Assembly: GCF_039545095.1 (NCBI RefSeq)
Contig: NZ_BAABRS010000001.1
Span: 1,054,001 to 1,118,000, forward strand
Direction: 5' to 3'
DNA length: 64,000 nt
Origin: Fodinibius salicampi
GTDB taxonomy: Bacteria; Bacteroidota; Rhodothermia; Balneolales; Balneolaceae
The notes under the pieces were generated by a model. The model had not been told where the DNA came from and made no database searches. It saw only the letters and a list, made by a program, of their open reading frames with translations. Shown here piece after piece: positions 44,146 to 52,012 of the stretch. The position numbers and the translations under genes are program-made. Position 1 is the first letter of the stretch; every line of letters begins with the position of its first letter.

Positions 44146-45162
44146 ATGCTCGACGATATCCAAGAACTGAAAGAAGAAGTCATTAATTATAATATCTCCA
44201 CTGAAGACGAACTAGAGGAGTTTCGGCTGGAATTTCTATCCCGCAATGGAAAAGTCCAGAATATGTTTTCCCGGATGAGTGAAGTGCCCAATGAAAAAAA
44301 AGCCAAAGTGGGAAGAGCCATGAATGAAGTTAAAAATCTGGCTCAACAAACATTTAACGAGCATAAAAAACGACTGGCCCGTAAGCAAACGTCTGATATA
44401 AAAGCGACGGATGATCTTTCACTTCCGGCTCCGCCTCTCTCCTCGGGCTCCTACCATCCGCTAACCCAAACGATGGAGGAAATGAAAAATATTTTCTATC
44501 GCCTCGGTTTTTCTATTGCAGATGGTCCGGAAGTAGAGGATGATTTTCATAATTTTACAGCGCTCAATTTTCCTCCCAATCACCCGGCCCGTGACGAACA
44601 GGATACCTTTTTTATCCGGAAAGACGAGAATCCCAATGTAGATGACCTCGTACTTCGCACACACACCTCCCCTGTTCAAATACGACTGATGCAAGAAAAA
44701 GAACCACCGATACGAACCATCATGCCCGGGCGTGTTTACCGAAATGAGGCAGTATCACCCAAGTCCTATTTCCTTTTTCACCAGGTTGAGGCCCTCTATA
44801 TTGATACGGATGTTAGTGTTGCTGAGCTCAAAGAAACCCTTATAAGCTTTGCTAAGCTAATGTTTGGCAGTGATGTAAAATATCGACTTCGACCGGGTTT
44901 TTTTCCCTTTACAGAACCCAGTCTTGAAATGGATATCTGGTGGGAAACCCCGAATTCATCGAACGACGGACGCTGGCTGGAAATTTTAGGATCCGGAATG
45001 GTGGATCCAAATGTATTGAAAGCAGTGGATATCGATCCTGAAAAATATACCGGATATGCCTGGGGAATGGGCGTTGAACGCATTGCCCTGCTCCGCCACG
45101 AGATAGATGATATCCGAATCTTTTATGAAAACGACATTCGATTCTTAGAACAGTTTCACTAA
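44146..45162 (+). CDS. pheS: Phenylalanyl-tRNA synthetase alpha subunit
   Basis: This is a 338 aa catalytic alpha subunit, working as an alpha2-beta2 tetramer with PheT. The N-terminal coiled coil (about 1-90) is followed by the class II core: HPLTQTMEEMKNIFYRLGF, motif 2 around MPGRVYRNEAVSPKSYFLFHQ, and motif 3 YAWGMGVERIALLRHEIDDIR. The start is ATG 44146. A structured 110-base gap separates it from pheT. Confidence 0.97.
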   Translation: MLDDIQELKEEVINYNISTEDELEEFRLEFLSRNGKVQNMFSRMSEVPNEKKAKVGRAMNEVKNLAQQTFNEHKKRLARKQTSDIKATDDLSLPAPPLSSGSYHPLTQTMEEMKNIFYRLGFSIADGPEVEDDFHNFTALNFPPNHPARDEQDTFFIRKDENPNVDDLVLRTHTSPVQIRLMQEKEPPIRTIMPGRVYRNEAVSPKSYFLFHQVEALYIDTDVSVAELKETLISFAKLMFGSDVKYRLRPGFFPFTEPSLEMDIWWETPNSSNDGRWLEILGSGMVDPNVLKAVDIDPEKYTGYAWGMGVERIALLRHEIDDIRIFYENDIRFLEQFH

Positions 45163-45188
45163 CCAAATTCTGAACTGAACGCAGATGA

Positions 45189-45251
45189 TTTAGATCAATC
45201 CAAGCGTAGAACCGCTTACCTGAACGGTACCATTCGTTAGATTGATTTAAA
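45189..45251 (+). other. Three-way-junction RNA structure between pheS and pheT
   Basis: The outer stem pairs 45189-45200 (TTTAGATCAATC) with 45240-45251 (GATTGATTTAAA), twelve pairs with one G-U. Inside are two hairpins, AAGCG (45202-45206) with CGCTT (45213-45217), and AACG (45223-45226) with CGTT (45235-45238). The element ends 23 bases before pheT and has no T run, so it is not a simple terminator. Confidence 0.55.
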
Positions 45252-45274
45252 ATCAATAAACAATGATCAAATAA

Positions 45275-47683
45275 ATGAAAATTTCTTACAACTGGCTTTC
45301 TGAATTTATTAATTTAGAACTTACTCCTGAAGAAACCGCCGAAAAGCTCACTCTTATCGGCCTGGAAGTTGAAGAGGTTTCCTCTTATGGAAGTAAGCTG
45401 GAAGGGGTAGTAGTCGGTGAAGTGTTAGACGTTAAGGAACATCCCAATGCCGACCGCCTGCGAATATGCTCAGTGAACCTGGGAGATGAAGAAGTACAAA
45501 TAATTTGCGGGGCCAATAATGTAGCCGCCGGACAAAAAGTCCCCGTTGCAACGGTCGGTACGACGCTTCCTGTCGAAACGGAAAACGGTGAGCCTTTTAC
45601 CATCCGTAAGGCCAAACTGCGGGGCGAAAAATCTACCGGCATGATCTGTGCTGAGGATGAACTGGGGCTCGGAGAAGATCACAGTGGCATCATGGTGTTG
45701 GATGAGCGCCTCAAACCCGGCACCCCCCTTCATAAGGCTATTGATATCTATCAGGATACGGTTATTGACATTGAAATCACCCCCAACCGTCCGGATGCAA
45801 CCTGTCATCTGGGGGTAGCGCGAGACCTTGCAGCCGCCCTCTCCCTGGATCTTTCCAAACCTTTTGAAACGGATTTTGAAGCTGCCGAGCCTCTGCAGGA
45901 AATTGATATAAATATAGAAGCCCCCCAAAAGTGTCCCCGGTACGTGGGCAAGCTGGTTAAAGATGTGACCATAGAGGAATCTCCTACCTGGCTTCAGAAT
46001 CGGTTAAAGGTCCTGGGCATACGTCCCGTTAACAACATTGTGGATATTACTAATTATGTAATGTTCGAACTGGGGCAACCTCTGCACGCTTTTGATGCAG
46101 ATACCATTAAAGGCAATAGCATAATCATCAAAGATTTTGATGAAGAAATTACATTTGAAACACTCGATCATGAAGAACGCACTTGTTCAGCCGGAACGCT
46201 CTTTATTTGTGATGAGCAGGAACCGATAGCCATTGCAGGCGTAATGGGAGGCGTTGATTCGGAAGTAGGTGACCAAACTAAAAACGTACTGATTGAAAGT
46301 GCCTATTTTGATCCCGCTAGCATACGTAAAACAGCCAAAGAGCAGGTACTGCAAACTGATGCCTCCTACCGTTTCGAACGGGGCATTGATCCCCAACTGC
46401 AACGTATTGCCGCTGAACGGGCGGCACAGCTAATTGCGGACATATGTAACGGTAAAATAAGCGGTGGTTGTACGGATGTGCATCCGGTAAAGACGGAACC
46501 GCAACTACTGGAACTTAGAAAATCATATGTTAATCGTCTTCTGGGAACCAATTTTACCGTCGATCAGATTGTAGAAATACTGGACGGACTGGAACTGGAT
46601 CTTATTAATCGGGATGAGGAATCCATTACATACAAAATTCCCACTTTCCGTCCGGATCTCGAACGTGAAGTTGATCTTATAGAGGAAATAGGTCGATTAT
46701 ACGATTATAATCGGATTCCACCTCCTAAACATGGTAAATTCACTTCTCCCGAACCTCTTACCGATTGGGAGAAGCTACGTACCAAAGCAAAAGAAACAGC
46801 AAAGGGGCTTCGATTCCGGGAAATCTATTCAAACTCACTAATGCCCGAAGCAGATGCAGAATGGCTGGGCGAATTGAAAGGCATGATTCATACGCTCAAC
46901 CCCATTTCAAAAGAGATGACCACGCTTCGCCCTTCCCTGCTGTACGGTTTTCTTAAATCTGTAGCTTACAATTTTAATCGTAAAGCCCAGCAGCTTCGCT
47001 TTTTTGAAATTGGAAATGTTTTTGAGAAATCGGACAATGGTACCTATCACCATGGTATCAAAGAAGAAACCCATATTTTATTTGGCCTGGCAGGTTTTAA
47101 AACCATTGAGCATTGGAAAACTGAACCGAAACACTATGATGCCTTTGACTTAAAAGCTTCCGTAAACAGCTTCTTGCAGGAGGTTGAAGTTTTATCTGAG
47201 GTGGAAACATTTGTGGATGACAATAATGTACTCACTTATAAAGCAGATGGAGAAAAAATAGGTGAATTAAAAAATATCTCTCAAAAGATGAGAAAAAATT
47301 ATGAGATAAAACTACCTGCTGTAGCTGCCGAATTTTCCCTGTCCAAGATATTCGATATTAAGCAGCGAACAGAGGGAAAAACTTATGAACCGGTATCCAA
47401 GTTTCCCTCCTTTGAGTTCGACTTTGCAGTCATTGTCGATCGGGGAATCAAGGCTGGAAAACTGGTAAAAGCAATTAAAGAAACGGCGGGGGGTAATCTT
47501 CATGATCTCCAAATATTTGACGTTTTTGAAGGTCCTTCGCTTGGTGAAAATAAAAAAAGTTTGGCCTTCAGACTTTCATTCTTGGATAAAAACAAAACAT
47601 TGACTATCAATGAAGTAGAGCCTATAATTAACAAAGTAGTTGAAAGGCTCGAAAAGGAGTATTCCGCTAAACTTCGATCATAA
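45275..47683 (+). CDS. pheT: Phenylalanyl-tRNA synthetase beta subunit
   Basis: This 802 aa beta subunit carries the N-terminal EMAP-like tRNA-binding domain (VVGEVLDVKEHPNADRLRIC), the B1/B5 domains, the B3/B4 editing module (DIEITPNRPDATCHLGVARD, VDITNYVMFELGQPLHAFDAD), an inactive core-like domain, and the C-terminal ferredoxin-like anticodon-binding domain (KFPSFEFDFAVIVDRGI to the end). The start is ATG 45275. The stop is followed within 10 bases by a coiled-coil gene. Confidence 0.97.
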   Translation: MKISYNWLSEFINLELTPEETAEKLTLIGLEVEEVSSYGSKLEGVVVGEVLDVKEHPNADRLRICSVNLGDEEVQIICGANNVAAGQKVPVATVGTTLPVETENGEPFTIRKAKLRGEKSTGMICAEDELGLGEDHSGIMVLDERLKPGTPLHKAIDIYQDTVIDIEITPNRPDATCHLGVARDLAAALSLDLSKPFETDFEAAEPLQEIDINIEAPQKCPRYVGKLVKDVTIEESPTWLQNRLKVLGIRPVNNIVDITNYVMFELGQPLHAFDADTIKGNSIIIKDFDEEITFETLDHEERTCSAGTLFICDEQEPIAIAGVMGGVDSEVGDQTKNVLIESAYFDPASIRKTAKEQVLQTDASYRFERGIDPQLQRIAAERAAQLIADICNGKISGGCTDVHPVKTEPQLLELRKSYVNRLLGTNFTVDQIVEILDGLELDLINRDEESITYKIPTFRPDLEREVDLIEEIGRLYDYNRIPPPKHGKFTSPEPLTDWEKLRTKAKETAKGLRFREIYSNSLMPEADAEWLGELKGMIHTLNPISKEMTTLRPSLLYGFLKSVAYNFNRKAQQLRFFEIGNVFEKSDNGTYHHGIKEETHILFGLAGFKTIEHWKTEPKHYDAFDLKASVNSFLQEVEVLSEVETFVDDNNVLTYKADGEKIGELKNISQKMRKNYEIKLPAVAAEFSLSKIFDIKQRTEGKTYEPVSKFPSFEFDFAVIVDRGIKAGKLVKAIKETAGGNLHDLQIFDVFEGPSLGENKKSLAFRLSFLDKNKTLTINEVEPIINKVVERLEKEYSAKLRS

Positions 47684-47686
47684 TAA

Positions 47687-47950
47687 TTGACCGTGCTAAC
47701 AGACGACAGTCCATACAAAAAAGAGTTTAATCGACTCATCAATGAGATCCGAAAAGAGGTGACTTCTCTCAGAGAGGAAATTGATGAGCTCGAAAAAGAG
47801 AATAGTAAACTCAAGTCGAAACTCCGAAAAATTGAGCAGGGACAAGCTGATATTTTTTCAGAGGTTTCTGAATCAGAGCGGCTGGCCATACGTCATCAGG
47901 TATTGGGCTTGATTTCTAAAATTGACAATCATCTGGAGGATAGCCAATGA
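47687..47950 (+). CDS. Small coiled-coil protein, ZapB-like
   Basis: This is an 85-87 aa acidic coiled-coil protein (LINEIRKEVTSLREEIDELE, then KENSKLKSKLRKIEQ). Possible starts are TTG 47687 and GTG 47693; no ATG is in frame. It overlaps zapA by four bases (ATGA). The position between pheT and zapA and the ZapB-like coiled coil suggest a partner in FtsZ-ring organisation, but no direct homology was demonstrated. Confidence 0.65.
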   Translation: MTVLTDDSPYKKEFNRLINEIRKEVTSLREEIDELEKENSKLKSKLRKIEQGQADIFSEVSESERLAIRHQVLGLISKIDNHLEDSQ

Positions 47951-48240
47951 AATCTGTCAAAGTAACTATTTTAGGCAAGCAGTTTCCTTTAAAAGTAAAG
48001 GATTCTGAAGAGGAAACGATGAAACGTATTGCCCATTATGTAGATGATAAATTCCGGCAATACAAAAAAGAATTAAATAAGCAGCCCGATACTACGGTTA
48101 TGTCGCTTGCTGCTTTAGCGATTGCCGAAGAACTTTTTGAGGAGCGCAAGCAAAACAGAGAGCTTAATCAACAGGAAGAAAAAGTAATGGAAAAGGTAAA
48201 TGGCTCTCTTGAAGAGTTTGTTGATGAAATAACTTCCTGA
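47947..48240 (+). CDS. zapA: Cell division protein ZapA
   Basis: This is a 97 aa ZapA homolog. The N-terminal fold (KSVKVTILGKQFPLKVKDSE, ETMKRIAHYVDDKFRQYK) and the central TTVMSLAALAIAEELFEE helix are the family core; the C-terminal coiled coil is rich in Glu and Gln. ZapA cross-links FtsZ filaments at mid-cell. It overlaps the upstream coiled-coil gene by four bases. The rny gene that follows zapA in many genomes is absent; ymdB follows directly. Confidence 0.88.
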   Translation: MKSVKVTILGKQFPLKVKDSEEETMKRIAHYVDDKFRQYKKELNKQPDTTVMSLAALAIAEELFEERKQNRELNQQEEKVMEKVNGSLEEFVDEITS

Positions 48241-48251
48241 TTAAATTCCAT

Positions 48252-48282
48252 TCTGAGAAGGCCGTTAATTTCCTTACCTTTA
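48252..48282 (+). promoter_or_regulatory. Candidate promoter before ymdB
   Basis: TCTG (48252-48255) and TACCTTTA (48275-48282) are 19 bases apart, near the Bacteroidota consensus TTTG-N19-TAnnTTTG. The ymdB start codon follows 46 bases later. Confidence 0.35.
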
Positions 48283-48327
48283 GCTTTTTAATTCATCAGA
48301 TTTTCCTTTGGCCTAATTTCAGTAGCC

Positions 48328-49149
48328 ATGCCCAGCAAATTACTAAATATACTTTTTGTCGGAGATATCGTTGGCGATCCCGGATTAAGTCTTTTAGAAA
48401 CTATTTTACCCAGCCTCATCGATAAACATGAAGCGGACTTCGTTATTGCGAATGGGGAAAATTCCCATGAGGGCAAGGGTATCAATCGTTCAATCATTCA
48501 GCGACTCTATGACTTAGGCGTTGACGTAATTACAGGAGGCAACCACTCCTTCGCCAAATGGAAGGTCTTTGACTACATGAAAGAAGATGCCAATATTCTA
48601 CGTCCGATGAATTATCCAAAAGGTAATCCTGGCTATGGATTTGGTGTTTATGACCTATCTGATAGCGACCAAAAAATTGGAGTCCTTAATCTACAGGGAC
48701 GTACCTTTATGAATGCCATCGACGATCCTTTTTCAACTGCCGACTGGGTTATTGAACGAATGAAGGAGGAAACAGATATAATATTTGTAGATTTCCATGC
48801 TGAAGCCACCGCAGAAAAAATGGCGTTGGCCTGGCATCTGGATGGAGAGATTTCTATGTTCGTAGGAACCCATACGCATATTCCAACCAACGATGCCCGG
48901 CTTTTACCTAACGGCACGGGCTATATCAGCGATGCAGGCATGACCGGTTCTTTTGATTCAGTATTGGGAATGGATAAAAATACTTCTATGAAACGGTTTA
49001 AACTAGGTACTCCCCATCGCTATCGACTGGCAAACGGAAATAATCATCTCTGTGCCGTCTTGGGAAAAGTTGATATTGAAACGGGTAAATGCAAGCATAT
49101 TGAGCCGATCATTTATCCTTCCTTTCAATCAAATAGCTTAGAAGAATAA
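48328..49149 (+). CDS. YmdB-family metallophosphoesterase (TIGR00282)
   Basis: This is a 273 aa phosphodiesterase with the di-metal motifs LFVGDIVGDPG (Asp ligand), VIANGENSHEGKG (Asn), ITGGNHSFAK (His), IFVDFHAEATAEK (His) and VGTHTHIPTND (His-x-His). The B. subtilis homolog YmdB hydrolyses cyclic nucleotides and affects biofilm formation. It is followed within 4 bases by the lolD gene. Confidence 0.93.
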   Translation: MPSKLLNILFVGDIVGDPGLSLLETILPSLIDKHEADFVIANGENSHEGKGINRSIIQRLYDLGVDVITGGNHSFAKWKVFDYMKEDANILRPMNYPKGNPGYGFGVYDLSDSDQKIGVLNLQGRTFMNAIDDPFSTADWVIERMKEETDIIFVDFHAEATAEKMALAWHLDGEISMFVGTHTHIPTNDARLLPNGTGYISDAGMTGSFDSVLGMDKNTSMKRFKLGTPHRYRLANGNNHLCAVLGKVDIETGKCKHIEPIIYPSFQSNSLEE

Positions 49150-49152
49150 AAA

Positions 49153-49830
49153 ATGCCCATTTTAGAAGCTCGTGATATCACCAAAACCTATAATGGTCGA
49201 GATGGGAATCCCCTTACCGTTTTAGATAATACTTCCATTGCCATAGAAAAGGGATCGATTGTGACTATTGTTGGTGCGAGCGGATGTGGAAAAAGTACTT
49301 TGCTCCATATTCTGGGTGGACTGGATCGTCCTGATTCAGGAACGGTGTTGTGGCAGGAGGAATCAATATATGACATGGGCAAAGAGATACTAGCCAAATT
49401 CAGAAACAAAAATTTGGGCTTTGTTTTCCAATTCCATCACCTGTTGCCGGAATTTACGGCTGTAGAAAACATTATGATGCCCGCATTGATTGGCAATGCA
49501 ACGGAACAGCAGGCCAAGGAAAAAGCATTGCTACTCCTTCGGGATTTTGGTATTGCTGACCGGGCAGAACACCGTCCCACACAACTTTCCGGTGGGGAAC
49601 AACAGCGGGTGGCCATGGCACGTGCCCTTATCAATGACCCCGATCTTATTTTGGCCGACGAACCTACAGGAAATCTTGATGAAAGAAATACCGAAATTCT
49701 GCTCGATCTTCTTTATGACATCCGAAGGAAAAAAGATGTAAGTATTCTCTTAATTACCCATGAAAAAAATATTGCAGAGCGATCAGATTTAGTTTACGAA
49801 CTCTCTCATGGAAAACTGGCAGAACTTTAG
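49153..49830 (+). CDS. lolD: ABC transporter ATP-binding protein, LolD-like
   Basis: This is a 225 aa ATPase of the lipoprotein-release/MacB group. Walker A is GASGCGKST, the signature [15 protein letters not shown], Walker [13 protein letters not shown], and the H-loop [14 protein letters not shown]. The closest fit is LolD, the partner of LolC/E permeases; such a permease is encoded far away at 2.5 kb. It starts 3 bases after ymdB, so both are one transcription unit. Direct interaction with the 2.5-kb permease is assumed, not shown. Confidence 0.88.
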   Translation: MPILEARDITKTYNGRDGNPLTVLDNTSIAIEKGSIVTIVGASGCGKSTLLHILGGLDRPDSGTVLWQEESIYDMGKEILAKFRNKNLGFVFQFHHLLPEFTAVENIMMPALIGNATEQQAKEKALLLLRDFGIADRAEHRPTQLSGGEQQRVAMARALINDPDLILADEPTGNLDERNTEILLDLLYDIRRKKDVSILLITHEKNIAERSDLVYELSHGKLAEL

Positions 49831-49832
49831 AT

Positions 49833-49863
49833 TTTGCTATCATCCAAAACAATGATATTTTTA
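49833..49863 (+). promoter_or_regulatory. Candidate promoter before the TPR membrane-protein gene
   Basis: TTTG (49833-49836) and TATTTTTA (49856-49863) are exactly 19 bases apart, close to the Bacteroidota consensus. The start codon follows 33 bases later. Confidence 0.45.
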
Positions 49864-49896
49864 CCGACCAAAAATAAAGTTTAATCCAATTTTATT

Positions 49897-50583
49897 ATGT
49901 CCAAGAAACAAGCGCGCGAAGAGTTAGAAAGCGATCCGCTATTAGAAACTTTTTCCAAGGCACAAAGTTTTTATGACCAAAATAAGTCTGCTGTAATCGG
50001 AGGTATTATAGCTTTAATTCTGATTATTGGAGGAGGGATAGGTTATTACTATTATTCCACCTCTCAAGAAGAAAGTGCCCAGCAATTATTATCAGACGCT
50101 ACAACCTATTATATCAACGGGAATTACCAACAAGCACTTACAGGATCTGATGAGGATTTTGCAGTTGGGTTTGAACAAATCATTGATAATTATCCCCGTA
50201 CCGATGCTGCTAATTTGGCTCGCTATTATGCTGCAGTAAGTGCATTTAACCTGGGCAACCTACAAGAAGCTATCTCTTATATTGAAGGCTATGAACTTCC
50301 TGATGGTATTTTAGGAGTTGGCCCTATTTCCTTTCATGCGATGCTTATGACTGAAGAAGGAAATTATAGTGAGGCTGCGAAGCTGTATATAAAAGCAGCT
50401 GAATGGGATGAAAACAGCTCAACAACTCCCTTCAATTATTTAAAAGCTGCCCAGACCTACAACTCTGCCGGAGAAAAAGAACAAGCTAAGGAATATGCTC
50501 AGCTTGTTGTAGATGAATACAGCAATAGTCCACAGGCATCTGAAGCGCAACGTCTTTTAGGTACTTTAGCTACCGCCAATTAA
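49897..50583 (+). CDS. TPR membrane protein (YfgM-like)
   Basis: This is a 228 aa protein with one membrane helix near the N-terminus (SAVIGGIIALILIIGGGIGYYYY) and at least three tetratricopeptide-like helical pairs in the exported part (AAVSAFNLGNLQEAISYIEGY, SEAAKLYIKAAEW, AQTYNSAGEKEQAKEYAQLV). This topology resembles YfgM, an ancillary factor at the Sec translocon, but also other TPR anchors. A strong terminator follows. Confidence 0.8.
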   Translation: MSKKQAREELESDPLLETFSKAQSFYDQNKSAVIGGIIALILIIGGGIGYYYYSTSQEESAQQLLSDATTYYINGNYQQALTGSDEDFAVGFEQIIDNYPRTDAANLARYYAAVSAFNLGNLQEAISYIEGYELPDGILGVGPISFHAMLMTEEGNYSEAAKLYIKAAEWDENSSTTPFNYLKAAQTYNSAGEKEQAKEYAQLVVDEYSNSPQASEAQRLLGTLATAN

Positions 50584-50602
50584 TAAAAGAAATCAATATA
50601 AA

Positions 50603-50634
50603 AAAGGAGGATTCTCTTCTCAGAATCCTCCTTT
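50603..50634. terminator. Bidirectional terminator between convergent genes
   Basis: AAAGGAGGATTCT (50603-50615) and AGAATCCTCCTTT (50622-50634) form a perfect 13-bp stem with a six-base loop. A-rich sequence on the left gives a T-run on the minus strand. It lies 20 bases after the TPR gene and 33 bases before the end of the Gfo/Idh/MocA gene. Confidence 0.9.
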
Positions 50635-50666
50635 AGTTCATTTATTATGAGCTTTTCGATTAAGTA

Positions 50667-51830
50667 TTAACTTCCCGGCGGTTGATAGTCCATATCTACC
50701 CACCGACGATTTTTCCCGCTTTCAATTGATTTGTGGATAAAATGAACTCCCCGTGCTCCATCCTGGACTGTTGGAAAATCTTGGGCAAATTCATGAGGCT
50801 CCTCTCCTGCCAGTCGGGCAGCAATAGTATCGGCTACATTTGAATAGATGTTGGCAAAAGCTTCAATAAAGCCTTCCGGATGTCCGGGAGGAATACGATT
50901 GCCCGCACCTGCTACGTCTGACAAGTATGGATTACCTCTTTTATAAATTTCTTCGGCTCCATCCGGATATTTAACCTGCAGATAGTTTGGATTTTCCTGG
51001 TGCCATTCCAGTCCTGCCTTTTCTCCGTAAATTCTAACATTCAGGTCATTCTCTTCACCAACGGCAATTTGCGAGACATGCAAGACTCCCTGAACTCCAC
51101 CTTCATAATGAATCAGCATATTCGCATCATCTTCCAGATCTCTTCCTTCGCCAAAAGTATTAATATCGGCATACAGCTCCTCCATCTGGAGTCCGGTAAT
51201 GTATTCGACCAGGTTTTCAGCATGAGTCCCGATGTCTCCTATACAGGAAGATATACCCGCTTTGTCAGGATCTAATCTCCATACCTCATCATCGTTATCA
51301 CTCTGGGATAACCAACCTTGCGGATATTCCACTACGACTTTCCGAAGCTTACCCAGCCTTCCGTCATCGACTATTTTCTTGGCTTCTTTAACCATAGGAT
51401 AGCCGGTATAATTATGGGTAAGACCAAAAATAACATCGTGTTCTTCTACCAGCCGGCATAATTCCTCCGCTTCCTCAATGGTATTGGTCATTGGCTTATC
51501 ACAAACAACGTGAATACCTGCCTCAATAAACACCTTTGCTACCGGGTAGTGCAGAAAGTTTGGGGTTGTAATACTTACAAAATCAATTCGCTCATTTTCA
51601 GGCAGTGCAGACTCTTTTTCAGCCATTTCTTCATAAGAATCATATACCCTGTCCGGATCCAGGTGCAGTCGTTCTCCCATTTCCCGGGACTTTTCAGGCT
51701 TTGAGGAAAAAGCTCCTGCAATGAGTTCCATCTTACCATCTAGTGCGGCAGCCATACGGTGGACTTCTCCGATAAATGCACCGGGACCACCACCGACCAT
51801 TCCGTAACGAATTTTCCTATCTATACTCAT
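50667..51830 (-). CDS. Gfo/Idh/MocA-family oxidoreductase
   Basis: This is a 387 aa protein with a Rossmann NAD(P) fold at the N-terminus (YGMVGGGPGAFIGEVHRMAA) and the family motif HVVCDKPMTNT, where Asp replaces the usual Glu of EKP. The C-terminal mixed sheet holds the catalytic His/Asp pair (CIGDIGTHAENLVEYITGLQ). Such enzymes oxidise or reduce sugars; next to GMC dehydrogenases and DUF1080 a 3-keto-sugar reductase role is plausible. No signal peptide is seen, so it acts in the cytosol. It is divergent from the first GMC gene. Confidence 0.88.
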   Translation of the reverse strand: MSIDRKIRYGMVGGGPGAFIGEVHRMAAALDGKMELIAGAFSSKPEKSREMGERLHLDPDRVYDSYEEMAEKESALPENERIDFVSITTPNFLHYPVAKVFIEAGIHVVCDKPMTNTIEEAEELCRLVEEHDVIFGLTHNYTGYPMVKEAKKIVDDGRLGKLRKVVVEYPQGWLSQSDNDDEVWRLDPDKAGISSCIGDIGTHAENLVEYITGLQMEELYADINTFGEGRDLEDDANMLIHYEGGVQGVLHVSQIAVGEENDLNVRIYGEKAGLEWHQENPNYLQVKYPDGAEEIYKRGNPYLSDVAGAGNRIPPGHPEGFIEAFANIYSNVADTIAARLAGEEPHEFAQDFPTVQDGARGVHFIHKSIESGKNRRWVDMDYQPPGS

Positions 51831-52012
51831 GGATTAATTCTAATTTTTTTACTTAAAATTTAATTATCGATTGTAATAAGCACCTTTAAAATTGAAAATG
51901 CAAAAGTTTAGCATGTCGAAGAAATTTCCAAAATTATTTCTGCAAATTTCTTGCAAATATCGTGCTCCACATATATGTTGATGCAGTAGTATAAGAAAAA
52001 CAAAAAAGGATC

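Noticed and set aside
49153-49830. LolD as an independent macrolide exporter ATPase
   Set aside because: No MacB-type permease is adjacent; the LolC/E permease at 2.5 kb is a more natural partner.
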